From contig NZ_JAIPUS010000001.1 of assembly GCF_020055675.1 (NCBI RefSeq), forward strand, positions 124,001 to 188,000: a stretch of 64,000 bases of DNA. Direction: 5' to 3'. The notes beneath the pieces are model-generated. The model worked only from the letters and a program-made list of their open reading frames with translations. It was not told where the DNA came from and did not search any database. The stretch's first letter is position 1; every line of letters begins with the position of its first letter. Of the stretch, positions 19,139 to 28,824 are shown in pieces. A program made the position numbers and the translations under genes. The stretch is from Marivita sp. Its GTDB lineage: Bacteria > Pseudomonadota > Alphaproteobacteria > Rhodobacterales > Rhodobacteraceae.

Positions 19139-20422
19139 ATGGACACTATCTTTGCCTTGGCCACAGTGCCGGGAAAATCAGGCGTTGCTGTTGTCCGTGT
19201 CTCTGGTCCGGATGCATTTGACTGCTGTCGCACCTTCGGTTTCGAGCCGCCTCTGCCGCGAAAATCCGCGTTGCGCCAGTTATCCCATGGGGAAAAGGGC
19301 TTTCTTGATGAAGCCTTGGTCCTGACCTTCGAAGAAGGCGCAAGTTTCACTGGTGAAAACGTGGTCGAGTTCCATCTGCATGGCAGCTTGGCGATCATCA
19401 ATTCCGTGCTGGAATGTTTGGGCAAGTTGCCGAATTACCGGTCGGCGCTGGCGGGAGAGTTTACGCGCCGCGCAATGGCCAACGGTCGGCTTGATTTGAC
19501 GCAGGTCGAAGCGTTATCGGATTTGATCGACGCCGAGACCGAAATGCAAAGAAAGCAGGCGTTGAAGGGATTTACTGGACGGCTGCGCGATCAGGCGGAA
19601 ACCTGGCGAATGGACCTGGTCCATGCGGTGTCGCTGCTTGAAGCGACGATAGATTTCGCGGATGAGGAAGTCCCAGTCGACGTATCGTCAGACGTCAATC
19701 GTTTTCTATCCGGTGTCACTTCCACCATTGAAAACGAGGTCAACGGGTTCGGTATAGCGGAGCGGGTCCGAACTGGATTCGAGGTTGCAATCATCGGTCC
19801 TCCGAATGCGGGGAAATCGACATTGCTCAACGCGCTCGCTGGACGCGACGCGGCGATCACGTCCGAGATTGCAGGAACAACGCGTGACGTGATCGAAGTC
19901 CGCATGGATTTGGACAGTCTCCCTGTTACGTTCCTCGATACTGCGGGTCTTCGGGACACTGATGATACTGTCGAGTCAATCGGGATTCATCGGTCACTTG
20001 GTCGGGCCAAAGCTGCGGACCTTCGCGTTTTTCTCAAGGGAGAGGGCGACTTTGGCGATCTGAATCCTTTGGCGGGTGATATCGTCGTTCAAGGGAAATC
20101 GGACCTCTTTGCAGACGGGACGGGTGTGTCCGGGGTCACCGGGCAAGGGATCAAGGATCTAATCGACCAGGTGAAACTTTTCCTGGTTGATAAATCGTCC
20201 TCCGCCGGACTTGTTTCGCACCAACGTCAGCGCGACGTGTTAAAACAGGGGTTGAGCGCTCTGTTGAGGGCGCAAGGGTTTGTTGCCGCTGGCCCAGGAC
20301 GGTATGATTTGGCGTCCGAAGAGATTCGCACTGCAATAATAACGCTAGAGCGACTCGTCGGGCGGGTTGATGTAGAGGATGTTCTTGATAAGATTTTCTC
20401 CAGTTTTTGCATCGGAAAGTAG
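19139..20422 (+). CDS. mnmE: tRNA modification GTPase MnmE
   Basis: [26 protein letters not shown]...[31 protein letters not shown]...C-terminal FCIGK. Confidence 0.97.
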   Translation: MDTIFALATVPGKSGVAVVRVSGPDAFDCCRTFGFEPPLPRKSALRQLSHGEKGFLDEALVLTFEEGASFTGENVVEFHLHGSLAIINSVLECLGKLPNYRSALAGEFTRRAMANGRLDLTQVEALSDLIDAETEMQRKQALKGFTGRLRDQAETWRMDLVHAVSLLEATIDFADEEVPVDVSSDVNRFLSGVTSTIENEVNGFGIAERVRTGFEVAIIGPPNAGKSTLLNALAGRDAAITSEIAGTTRDVIEVRMDLDSLPVTFLDTAGLRDTDDTVESIGIHRSLGRAKAADLRVFLKGEGDFGDLNPLAGDIVVQGKSDLFADGTGVSGVTGQGIKDLIDQVKLFLVDKSSSAGLVSHQRQRDVLKQGLSALLRAQGFVAAGPGRYDLASEEIRTAIITLERLVGRVDVEDVLDKIFSSFCIGK

Positions 20423-20425
20423 GGA

Positions 20426-22309
20426 GTGTTTCACGTGAAACAATTTGATTTCGATGTCATCGTTGTTGGAGGCGGTCACGCTGGTTGCGAGGCTGCACAT
20501 GCGGCCGCACGGATGGGCGCTCGGACTGCGCTTGTCACGCTGACGGAAGAGGACATTGGTGTCTTGTCGTGTAATCCGGCGATTGGTGGCCTTGGCAAGG
20601 GCCATCTTGTCCGGGAGATTGACGCGTTTGACGGGATTATGGGACGCGTCGCTGACAAGGCTGGGATACAATTTCGATTGCTGAATCGCCGCAAGGGACC
20701 CGCGGTCCAAGGACCACGCGCACAGGCAGATCGCAAAATCTATCAAACAGAAATGCTGGCGGCGACGAAAGCCCAAGGCAATCTGGAGATTGTTCTCGGA
20801 GAGGTGACGGACCTTTGTAAAACTGGTTCAACGATAGATGGGGTAGTGATCAATGGCGATCAAGAGATCACAGCGCCATCCGTTGTTCTGACAACGGGAA
20901 CGTTCCTGCGTGGTGTAATCCACATCGGAGACCAACAGATTTCTGGTGGCCGTATGGGGGAACGACCGTCAAATGATCTGGCCAAAACACTGGAGTCCTT
21001 CGATCTGCCTTTGGGCCGTCTAAAAACGGGAACACCACCTCGGCTTGATGGCCGGACAATCAATTGGGATGACCTTGAAGACCAGCCTGGCGACGACAGC
21101 CCGGTGATGTTCTCTTTCATGTCGAAAGCGCCAACTGCACCACAAGTTGCCTGCGCTATTACGCATACGAATGAACGGACGCACGACATCATCCGCACAA
21201 ACCTGGACAGATCCGCGATGTATGGCGGCAACATTGATGGTGTGGGCCCGCGATATTGTCCATCGATCGAGGACAAGGTTGTGCGTTTTGCAGACAAGAC
21301 ATCCCACCAGATTTTTCTCGAACCGGAAGGCATAAACGACGATACGGTTTATCCGAACGGGATTTCGACGTCACTGCCTGAAGAGGTTCAGCTCGAATAT
21401 GTCCGGTCGATCAAAGGCCTTGAACGAGCAGAGATTTTGCAACCGGGATACGCGATTGAGTATGATTATGTTGATCCGCGTGCCTTGAACCTTGATTTGG
21501 CTGTGAAGTCGGCTGCTGGGTTGTACCTGGCTGGCCAGATCAACGGAACCACAGGCTATGAAGAAGCAGCTGCGCAGGGTCTTGTGGCTGGCCTTAACGC
21601 AGCCAGTCGATCGATGGATAAGGGGGGGGTAACCTTCAGTCGAGCCGACAGTTATATTGGTGTCATGATCGATGATCTGACAACACGGGGCGTATCTGAG
21701 CCTTACCGGATGTTCACATCGCGTGCCGAGTATCGCTTGTCCCTGCGGGCAGATAACGCTGACCAAAGGCTGACTCCAAAAGCGCTTGACTTGGGCTGTG
21801 TGTCTGAAGAGCGCAAAACTGCATTCATGGCGAAAATGGAGTTGATCGAGGCGGGGAGGCGGGATCTTGACAATCTGATGGTTTCTTCGAAGCAACTTGT
21901 CGAGGCAGGCGTATTGATCTCTCAGGATGGGACAAAAAGAACAGGGTTTGAGTGCCTTGCGATTGAAGCCGTCTCGTGGGACGCCCTCGTGTTAATTTCG
22001 CCCGACCTGGCGAACATTGACAATGGGACACGGGCACAGCTTTCGAAGGATGCGCTTTATGCCAATTATATTGCGCGTCAGCAAAGGGATATCGAATCTC
22101 TACGTCGGGACGAAGCTCAGGTGATACCTGTGGACTTCGATTTTACGCAGATTGAAGGGTTATCGAATGAGCTGAAGTCAAAACTGGACAGTCAAAAACC
22201 CGCGAACATTGCCCAGGCGTCCCGGGTTGATGGCATGACACCCTCTGGCCTTCTTTTGCTGTTGTCTAAAATACGTGCCGCGTCCGCGAAAAAGCAGGCT
22301 GTGGGATGA
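20426..22309 (+). CDS. mnmG: tRNA uridine-5-carboxymethylaminomethyl synthesis enzyme MnmG (GTG start)
   Basis: [30 protein letters not shown]...[21 protein letters not shown]. Confidence 0.97.
   Translation: MFHVKQFDFDVIVVGGGHAGCEAAHAAARMGARTALVTLTEEDIGVLSCNPAIGGLGKGHLVREIDAFDGIMGRVADKAGIQFRLLNRRKGPAVQGPRAQADRKIYQTEMLAATKAQGNLEIVLGEVTDLCKTGSTIDGVVINGDQEITAPSVVLTTGTFLRGVIHIGDQQISGGRMGERPSNDLAKTLESFDLPLGRLKTGTPPRLDGRTINWDDLEDQPGDDSPVMFSFMSKAPTAPQVACAITHTNERTHDIIRTNLDRSAMYGGNIDGVGPRYCPSIEDKVVRFADKTSHQIFLEPEGINDDTVYPNGISTSLPEEVQLEYVRSIKGLERAEILQPGYAIEYDYVDPRALNLDLAVKSAAGLYLAGQINGTTGYEEAAAQGLVAGLNAASRSMDKGGVTFSRADSYIGVMIDDLTTRGVSEPYRMFTSRAEYRLSLRADNADQRLTPKALDLGCVSEERKTAFMAKMELIEAGRRDLDNLMVSSKQLVEAGVLISQDGTKRTGFECLAIEAVSWDALVLISPDLANIDNGTRAQLSKDALYANYIARQQRDIESLRRDEAQVIPVDFDFTQIEGLSNELKSKLDSQKPANIAQASRVDGMTPSGLLLLLSKIRAASAKKQAVG
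20427..20442. promoter_or_regulatory. parS: parS centromere site 1 (perfect 16-bp palindrome)
   Basis: TGTTTCACGTGAAACA; overlaps the mnmG start codon and encodes its MFHVKQ N-terminus. Confidence 0.93.
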
Positions 22310-22893
22310 ATGCTTCACGTGAAACAACAGACCGGTTTAAACTCTACTTGAACTTGCTCCGTAAGTGGTCGCCAAAGATCAACTTGGTTTCAAAAGCTTC
22401 TTTGGCAGATGCTGGGAAACGTCATTTCTCGGATTCCTTGCAGTTGGTTGAGTTATGTCCGGTGCCACCAGCGCATTGGGTCGACCTAGGGTCTGGTGCC
22501 GGCTTTCCCGGCGCCGTGGTTGCAATAGCCTTAGCGCGCACCCACACCAGGGTAACCTTGGTCGAGAGTGATCAGCGCAAGGCGGCGTTCTTGCGCACTG
22601 TTTCACGTGAAACAAATGTTCCATTTGATGTTGTTGCCAACCGAATCGAGAGCTTGGATCCGTTGGAAGCTGATGTCCTCAGCGCACGCGCGCTTGCCCC
22701 TGTTGATGTTCTTTTGGAATTCACAAACCGTCACATGAAAAAGAACGGAACCGCCTTTTTTCCGAAAGGAGAAACCTGGGCAAACGAAGTGGCTCACGCC
22801 GAAAAACAGTGGCGATTCTCCCTGGAAGTCCATAAAAGTAAGACAAACGCAAACGCGGCAATCCTACAGATCGGAGATCTATCTCGTGTATGA
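22306..22893 (+). CDS. rsmG: 16S rRNA (guanine527-N7)-methyltransferase RsmG (GidB)
   Basis: [34 protein letters not shown]...[18 protein letters not shown]. Confidence 0.96.
   Translation: MNASRETTDRFKLYLNLLRKWSPKINLVSKASLADAGKRHFSDSLQLVELCPVPPAHWVDLGSGAGFPGAVVAIALARTHTRVTLVESDQRKAAFLRTVSRETNVPFDVVANRIESLDPLEADVLSARALAPVDVLLEFTNRHMKKNGTAFFPKGETWANEVAHAEKQWRFSLEVHKSKTNANAAILQIGDLSRV
22311..22326. promoter_or_regulatory. parS: parS site 2 (one mismatch)
   Basis: TGCTTCACGTGAAACA versus TGTTTCACGTGAAACA; lies in rsmG codons 2-7. Confidence 0.85.
22599..22614. promoter_or_regulatory. parS: parS site 3 (perfect 16-bp palindrome)
   Basis: TGTTTCACGTGAAACA inside rsmG (encodes ..TVSRET..). Confidence 0.93.
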
Positions 22894-23698
22894 TCCGACA
22901 CGCCCCGCTGGACCCAAGATAATAGCAATCGCGAACCAGAAAGGTGGGGTGGGCAAGACGACAACCGCGATAAATTTTGCATCCGCCTTGGCCGAGATCG
23001 GCCAACGTGTTCTTGTTGTTGATCTTGATCCACAGGGAAACGCGTCGACTGGTCTGGGCCTGATGCCTGAAAACAGGAATGCAACGACGTATGATCTGCT
23101 GCTGGACGATTTTCCGCTGGGAGATATCATTTGCGAAACAACCCAAAAAGGGTTGAGCATCGTGCCGTCCACAACCGACCTTAGCTCTGCCGACATTGAA
23201 TTAATTGCCAACGAAAAGCGCAGCTACCTTTTGCACGACGCTTTGCGACAGCCAGAAATGGATAGATTTGGCTTCGATTTTATCCTGATCGATTGTCCAC
23301 CATCTCTTAACCTTTTGACGGTAAACGCCATGGTGGCGGCGCATTCTGTTCTCGTACCTTTGCAAAGCGAGTTCTTTGCTTTGGAAGGATTGAGCCAATT
23401 GATGTTAACGATCCGGGAAGTTCGCCAATCCGCCAACCCGAAACTCAGGATAGAAGGGGTGGTTCTTACCATGTACGACGCGCGAAATAACCTATCTCAA
23501 CAAGTTGAAAACGATGCGCGGGATAATCTTGGGGATTTGGTGTTCGAGACGGTAATACCAAGAAATGTAAGGGTGAGCGAAGCGCCGTCCTATGCGATGC
23601 CGGTTCTTGAATATGATACAAACTCTAAAGGTGCCGCAGCGTATCGCGCGTTGGCACGGGAGTTTCTGACCAAAAATGAAACGATGACAGCAGCGTAG
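22886..23698 (+). CDS. parA: Chromosome partitioning ATPase ParA
   Basis: KIIAIANQKGGVGKTTTAINFASALAEIGQRVLVVDLDPQGNASTGLG. Confidence 0.97.
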   Translation: MYDPTRPAGPKIIAIANQKGGVGKTTTAINFASALAEIGQRVLVVDLDPQGNASTGLGLMPENRNATTYDLLLDDFPLGDIICETTQKGLSIVPSTTDLSSADIELIANEKRSYLLHDALRQPEMDRFGFDFILIDCPPSLNLLTVNAMVAAHSVLVPLQSEFFALEGLSQLMLTIREVRQSANPKLRIEGVVLTMYDARNNLSQQVENDARDNLGDLVFETVIPRNVRVSEAPSYAMPVLEYDTNSKGAAAYRALAREFLTKNETMTAA

Positions 23699-23707
23699 AG
23701 GCGGATC

Positions 23708-24616
23708 ATGTCAGAGAAAAAAGAGCAGCGACGAGGGCTGGGGCGGGGTCTTTCCGCATTGATGGCAGATATAGAGCCCGAGGCTGAGCCTGCAACCGAA
23801 CCCGCCCAACGCCCGACGCAGGTTTTGCCAGTCGACCAGTTGTTTCCCAACCCGGACCAGCCACGCCGGTCATTCGATACCGAAGCATTGGAAGAGCTGA
23901 CAAATTCTATCCGGAGCAAAGGCGTCATCCAGCCGTTAATCGTCCGTCAACGCGGAGAGTCCGGATCGCAATTCGAGATCGTCGCTGGTGAACGTCGATG
24001 GCGGGCGGCTCAGGCGGCTGGCGTGCATGAAGTTCCAGTGGTTTTGCGCGACTTTTCCGATGAGGATGTCCTTGAAATCGCGATTATCGAGAATATCCAG
24101 CGCGCTGATTTGAACCCGATCGAAGAGGCGGCTGGATACGAGCAATTGATGAATCGCTTTGGTCACACGCAGGAAAAGCTCGCCCAGGCTTTGGGTAAGA
24201 GCCGTAGCCACATCGCAAATCTGTTGCGGCTTCTCAATCTGCCGGACGTCGTCAAGACGGCTGTGACGGATGGAAAACTGTCTGCGGGACACGCGCGCGC
24301 CTTGGTAACGGCGCCTGATCCCACTCATCTGGCAGGGCGGATCGTGCGAAATGGGCTATCCGTGCGCGAGACGGAGCGGCTGGTTAAAGAAGCGCTTAAC
24401 CCAACGGCAGAATCAAAACCCAAAGGGGCGTCCAAACCGAGCGCCACGGCGAAGGATGCGGATACCAAGGCGCTCGAAGCAGATCTGTCAGCGGCCTTGG
24501 ATATGAAGGTCTCAATCACGCATCAGGCGGGCAAAGAATCCGGCACTGTGTCAATCGGGTACGAGTCGCTCGAAGATCTGGACGCATTGTGTATGGTGCT
24601 TAGCGCGACCAAATAA
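23708..24616 (+). CDS. parB: Chromosome partitioning protein ParB
   Basis: RRGLGRGLSALMAD...LFPNPDQPRRSFDTEALEELTNSIRSKGVIQPLIVR...VAGERRWRAAQAAG. Confidence 0.97.
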   Translation: MSEKKEQRRGLGRGLSALMADIEPEAEPATEPAQRPTQVLPVDQLFPNPDQPRRSFDTEALEELTNSIRSKGVIQPLIVRQRGESGSQFEIVAGERRWRAAQAAGVHEVPVVLRDFSDEDVLEIAIIENIQRADLNPIEEAAGYEQLMNRFGHTQEKLAQALGKSRSHIANLLRLLNLPDVVKTAVTDGKLSAGHARALVTAPDPTHLAGRIVRNGLSVRETERLVKEALNPTAESKPKGASKPSATAKDADTKALEADLSAALDMKVSITHQAGKESGTVSIGYESLEDLDALCMVLSATK

Positions 24617-25792
24617 TCAGGCTTTGGCAAGCTGAGAAATTAGATAATTCAGAACGGGGCGGCCTTTCTTGGTTGCCCCGAATTTCTTTTCTGACTGCCA
24701 AACCAGACCGTCTGATTCAAAGGTTCGAAATTTCGACCAGTCAATCAGATGAGTTACATCATCGATATATAGACCCTCAAGAAGCCGAAGCCCCATTATC
24801 AGGCGTTCATCCGCAATATCTAGTTGCGACATGGGCGTTTCTGACCGGACCCCGGTTGTCGCTTGCACGGCGCGCAGCCATGCTTCTGGTTGTTTCCAGG
24901 AGTCAGTCGCTATGCGCTGGCCGTCTATGGTCAATCTTCCATGCGCACCGGGCCCGATCCCGGCGTAATCGCCGCCACGCCAGTAGAGACGGTTATGCAG
25001 CGACTCTGCGCCGGCGCGCGCATGGTTGGATACTTCGTAAGCGATGAAGCCCGCATCCTCGCACATAGTCTGGGTCAAATGGTAAAGATCCGCGCCTAGA
25101 TCGTCGGTGGGCAAGCCGCGCAAGTTTCCGCGTTCCGCGCGATCCCAGAATGCGGTCCCTTCCTCGATCGTCAATTGATAAAGCGACAGATGATCGACCG
25201 CCATGTCCAGAGCCTGACCCAGCTCCTGCTGCCAGTCAGACAGGCTCTGGGTCTGGCGCCCATAGATCAAATCGAAGCTCACACGTTCAAAATTCTGGCG
25301 GGCAATTCCAAAGGCATCCTGCGCCTCTTCAACGGAATGCAATCGACCGAGTTTGCGCAGATCCGTATTGTTCAAGGCTTGCACGCCGAGCGATACCCGA
25401 TTGACCCCGTGCTTGGCGTAGCCTTCGAAGCGGTGTGCCTCGACCGACGTCGGATTGGCTTCTAGGGTAATCTCGATATCGTTGGCAAAACTCCAGACAT
25501 CACGCGCCGCAGCCAGAACGGTGGCCACCGTTTGCGGCTCCATAAGGCTCGGGGTGCCACCACCAAAAAAGACAGAGGATAAAACCCGTGGACCTGTCCG
25601 TTCCCCGGTCCTGCGGATTTCGAGAGCCAAGGCATCGGCCCATTGGGCCTGATCCACGGCAGATCGAACATGGCTGTTGAAATCGCAATAGGGACATTTG
25701 GCAGCGCAAAACGGCCAGTGGACGTAGAGACCGAATCCGCGTTCCTGCCAAAGCTCAGCCAAAGCAGCCGGCCACGAACTTGCGGAAGGCAT
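24617..25792 (-). CDS. hemW: Radical SAM heme chaperone HemW
   Basis: FGLYVHWPFCAAKCPYCDFNSHVR; FFGGGTPSLM; start MPSASSW at 25792; stop directly abuts the parB stop. Confidence 0.94.
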   Translation of the reverse strand: MPSASSWPAALAELWQERGFGLYVHWPFCAAKCPYCDFNSHVRSAVDQAQWADALALEIRRTGERTGPRVLSSVFFGGGTPSLMEPQTVATVLAAARDVWSFANDIEITLEANPTSVEAHRFEGYAKHGVNRVSLGVQALNNTDLRKLGRLHSVEEAQDAFGIARQNFERVSFDLIYGRQTQSLSDWQQELGQALDMAVDHLSLYQLTIEEGTAFWDRAERGNLRGLPTDDLGADLYHLTQTMCEDAGFIAYEVSNHARAGAESLHNRLYWRGGDYAGIGPGAHGRLTIDGQRIATDSWKQPEAWLRAVQATTGVRSETPMSQLDIADERLIMGLRLLEGLYIDDVTHLIDWSKFRTFESDGLVWQSEKKFGATKKGRPVLNYLISQLAKA

Positions 25793-26366
25793 CAGCGCGG
25801 TGGCTGATCTTGTTTTTTTCCCACCGATCCATTTCGCCAAAGGTCAGGGAATACCCTTTCGGCTGGAAAACGGGGTCATATCCGTGTCCCTGATCGCCGC
25901 GCATCGGCCAGATGATCTGGCCTTCCATCTTGCCCGGAAATACCTCGTCATGGCCATTGGGCCAGGCAAGGACGAGGGTGCAGCAGAACCGCCCCGTCCA
26001 TGGTGGCGAGATCCCGGTGCCAAGAATGGCGGTATGTGCCTTTTCCATGGCCATGACAAAGTCGCGACCAGTCTCTGTTTCGGCCCAATCGGCGGTATAG
26101 ACACCCGGTGCGCCATTCAATGCGTCGATTTCGAGTCCACTGTCGTCGGACAGGGCCGGCAGGCCGGTTGCCTTGGCCGCCGCATGGGCCTTTATCCGGG
26201 CGTTCTCGACGAAACTTGTCCCGTCTTCGACCGGCTCGGCCAAATCCATGTCAGCGGCGCCAACAACCGTCACGCTGAAATCCTTGAGCAGGTCGGCAAT
26301 CTCTTCCAGCTTGCCCTGGTTGTGGGTTGCCACAAGAAGCCGATTACCGTCGAACTTGCGTGTCAT
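25755..26366 (-). CDS. rdgB: RdgB/HAM1 non-canonical purine NTP pyrophosphatase
   Basis: [18 protein letters not shown]...[27 protein letters not shown]. Confidence 0.95.
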   Translation of the reverse strand: MTRKFDGNRLLVATHNQGKLEEIADLLKDFSVTVVGAADMDLAEPVEDGTSFVENARIKAHAAAKATGLPALSDDSGLEIDALNGAPGVYTADWAETETGRDFVMAMEKAHTAILGTGISPPWTGRFCCTLVLAWPNGHDEVFPGKMEGQIIWPMRGDQGHGYDPVFQPKGYSLTFGEMDRWEKNKISHRADAFRKFVAGCFG

Positions 26367-27076
26367 TCCGCAGCCTTCAGTTGCATCCTGACCAGTTCCT
26401 GAACTCCGGCATCGGCGAGATCGAGCAGTTCTGACATTTGATCACGCGAAAAGGTTGCTCCCTCGGCGGACATCTGCACTTCGATCAATTGGCCATCGCC
26501 ACGCAGGATGAAATTGCCATCCACACCGGCTTCGGAATCTTCGGGGTAATCGAGGTCGAGCACGGGTTGTCCCGCGTAGATGCCACAGCTGACGGCGGCG
26601 ACGGGCGATACAAGCGGATCGCTTATCACGTCACCGGCTTTCATCAGCTTGTTCACCGCAAGACGCAGTGCGACCCAACCGCCAGTGATGGAGGCGCAGC
26701 GGGTTCCGCCATCGGCCTGGATCACGTCGCAGTCGACGGTGATTTGCCGCTCTCCCATTGCGACACGGTCCACGCCGGCCCGCAAGCTGCGCCCGATCAA
26801 CCGTTGGATCTCGACCGTGCGGCCCTGTTGTTTGCCGGCCGAGCTTTCCCGACGCATCCGGCTCGTGGTGGAGCGGGGCAGCATCCCGTATTCGGCAGTG
26901 ACCCAGCCAAGACCCGAACCCTTGATGAACGGCGGCACCCGGTCTTCTATCGTGGCGGTACACAGGACATGGGTGTCGCCCACGCGGATCATGCAGGATC
27001 CTTCTGCGTGCTTGCTGATACCGGTTTCGATTGAAACCGCGCGCATTTCGCTTAGTTTTCGGCCTGATGGTCGCAT
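26363..27076 (-). CDS. rph: Ribonuclease PH
   Basis: [70 protein letters not shown]. Confidence 0.97.
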   Translation of the reverse strand: MRPSGRKLSEMRAVSIETGISKHAEGSCMIRVGDTHVLCTATIEDRVPPFIKGSGLGWVTAEYGMLPRSTTSRMRRESSAGKQQGRTVEIQRLIGRSLRAGVDRVAMGERQITVDCDVIQADGGTRCASITGGWVALRLAVNKLMKAGDVISDPLVSPVAAVSCGIYAGQPVLDLDYPEDSEAGVDGNFILRGDGQLIEVQMSAEGATFSRDQMSELLDLADAGVQELVRMQLKAAE

Positions 27077-27182
27077 GGGATGTCCTCTTGATTATTGTGT
27101 ACGGATACAAGCAGGCTTTCAGGTTCCGCAAGCCGATAAGTCTACGCAACAGGTGTGGGCCAAAGCGCAATGAGGTGAGTGA

Positions 27183-28253
27183 TTGACCGACGGATCAAAA
27201 GTTCTGGAAGAAATGAATGACCGCTCCCGCGAGGTGTTTCGCAAGGTGGTCGAAGGCTATCTGTCCAGCGGTGAACCCGTTGGATCACGCACGCTGACAC
27301 GGTCGCTGGATGAAAAGGTGTCGGCGGCGACGATCCGCAATGTGATGCAGGACCTCGAGTTTCTTGGCCTGTTGGACAGCCCGCATATCAGCGCGGGACG
27401 TGTGCCGACACAGCTTGGTCTGCGCATGTTTGTCGATGGTCTTCTTGAAGTGCGGGATCTCGATCTCGATGATCGGCAAAAGATCGACGAAACGGTGACA
27501 AGCAACAGTCAAGACGTAGGCTCCATCCTGGATCGGGTCGGGTCGGCCCTGTCGGGTGTCACCCATGGCGCATCGCTTGTCTTGACGCCAAAACACGAGG
27601 CGGCGATCAAGCATATCGAATTTGTGCCAGTGGGGGGCGATCAGGCCCTGGTGGTCCTGGTGTTTGCCGACGGGCATGTGGAGAACCGCCTTTTCACGCC
27701 ACCACCGGGGCAGACACCAAGTTCCATGCGCGAGGCCGCGAATTTCCTCAATGCGCTTGTCGAAGGTAAAACGCTGTCGGAATTGCAACGGACAATCAAG
27801 GACGACATGGCGGACAAACGGCGCGAACTTGATGCGCTGGCGGCAACTTTGGTTGAGCAGGGGCTTGCCGTTTGGGATGAGACCGCCGATATGTCAGGCC
27901 GCCTGATCGTGCGCGGCCGGTCGAACCTGCTGGCCGAAGAAACTCACGCCGATGAACTGGAGCGCATCCGCGAGCTGTTCGACGATCTTGAACGTAAGCG
28001 GGACATTGCCGAATTTCTGGAATTGACAGAAGAGGGCGACGGTGTGCGCATTTTTATCGGTTCTGAGAATAAACTTTTCTCACTTTCGGGTTCCTCTTTG
28101 GTTGTCTCTCCTTATATGAACGCTGACCGTAAGATAATCGGTGCGGTTGGGGTCATTGGCCCGACACGTCTGAATTACGGGCGGATCGTACCGATCGTAG
28201 ACTACACAGCGCAGCTCGTCGGGAAATTGCTCGGCGACCGCAACCAAGGGTAA
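27183..28253 (+). CDS. hrcA: Heat-inducible transcription repressor HrcA
   Basis: REVFRKVVEGYLSSGEPVGSRTLTRSLDEKVSAATIRNVMQDLEFLGLLDSPHISAGRVPTQLGLRMFVDGLL. Confidence 0.96.
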   Translation: MTDGSKVLEEMNDRSREVFRKVVEGYLSSGEPVGSRTLTRSLDEKVSAATIRNVMQDLEFLGLLDSPHISAGRVPTQLGLRMFVDGLLEVRDLDLDDRQKIDETVTSNSQDVGSILDRVGSALSGVTHGASLVLTPKHEAAIKHIEFVPVGGDQALVVLVFADGHVENRLFTPPPGQTPSSMREAANFLNALVEGKTLSELQRTIKDDMADKRRELDALAATLVEQGLAVWDETADMSGRLIVRGRSNLLAEETHADELERIRELFDDLERKRDIAEFLELTEEGDGVRIFIGSENKLFSLSGSSLVVSPYMNADRKIIGAVGVIGPTRLNYGRIVPIVDYTAQLVGKLLGDRNQG

Positions 28254-28257
28254 CAAG

Positions 28258-28824
28258 ATGGCGGATACGGATCACACAAAGGATTTTCTCGACAGCTTGG
28301 CAGATGCCGAGGCAGAGGAAAACGAAGCACTGGAAGAAGAGATCAGCGAAGAGGCCGCTGATCTGGATGCTTTGCGTGCTGAACGGGATGATCTGAAAGA
28401 CAAGTTCATGCGCGCACTGGCCGATGCAGAAAACGCGCGCAAGCGGTCCGACAAGGATCGCCGCGAAGCGCAGCAATATGGTGGTTCTCGCCTCGCTCGG
28501 GATTTGCTGCCGGTGTATGACAACCTGTGCCGTGCCCTCGAATCGATATCGGAAGAACAACGTGAATCGTCCGAGGCCTTGATTGAAGGTCTGGAACTGA
28601 CGCTGCGGGAATTGCGGAGCGTTTTCAGCAAACATGGTGTTCAGCCGATAAAGCCGGAAGTCGGCGACAAGTTTGATCCTCAGCACCACGAAGCGATGTT
28701 CGAAGCACCTGTACCCGGCACAACCGCAGGCGACATCATTCAGGTCTCTGCCGAAGGATTCATGTTGTACGACAGGCTTTTGCGCCCGGCGCAGGTCGGC
28801 GTCAGCTCAACACCGAAATCCTAA
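28258..28824 (+). CDS. grpE: Nucleotide exchange factor GrpE
   Basis: LKDKFMRALADAENARKRSDKDRREAQQYGGSRLARDLLPVYDNLCRAL. Confidence 0.95.
   Translation: MADTDHTKDFLDSLADAEAEENEALEEEISEEAADLDALRAERDDLKDKFMRALADAENARKRSDKDRREAQQYGGSRLARDLLPVYDNLCRALESISEEQRESSEALIEGLELTLRELRSVFSKHGVQPIKPEVGDKFDPQHHEAMFEAPVPGTTAGDIIQVSAEGFMLYDRLLRPAQVGVSSTPKS

Noticed and set aside
27077-27182. Searched for a CIRCE element (TTAGCACTC-N9-GAGTGCTAA) upstream of hrcA
   Set aside because: No match seen in this intergenic region.
28821-28824. grpE/mutS 4-bp convergent overlap as a possible antisense regulatory unit
   Set aside because: Short 3' overlaps are common in compact genomes; no further supporting signal.
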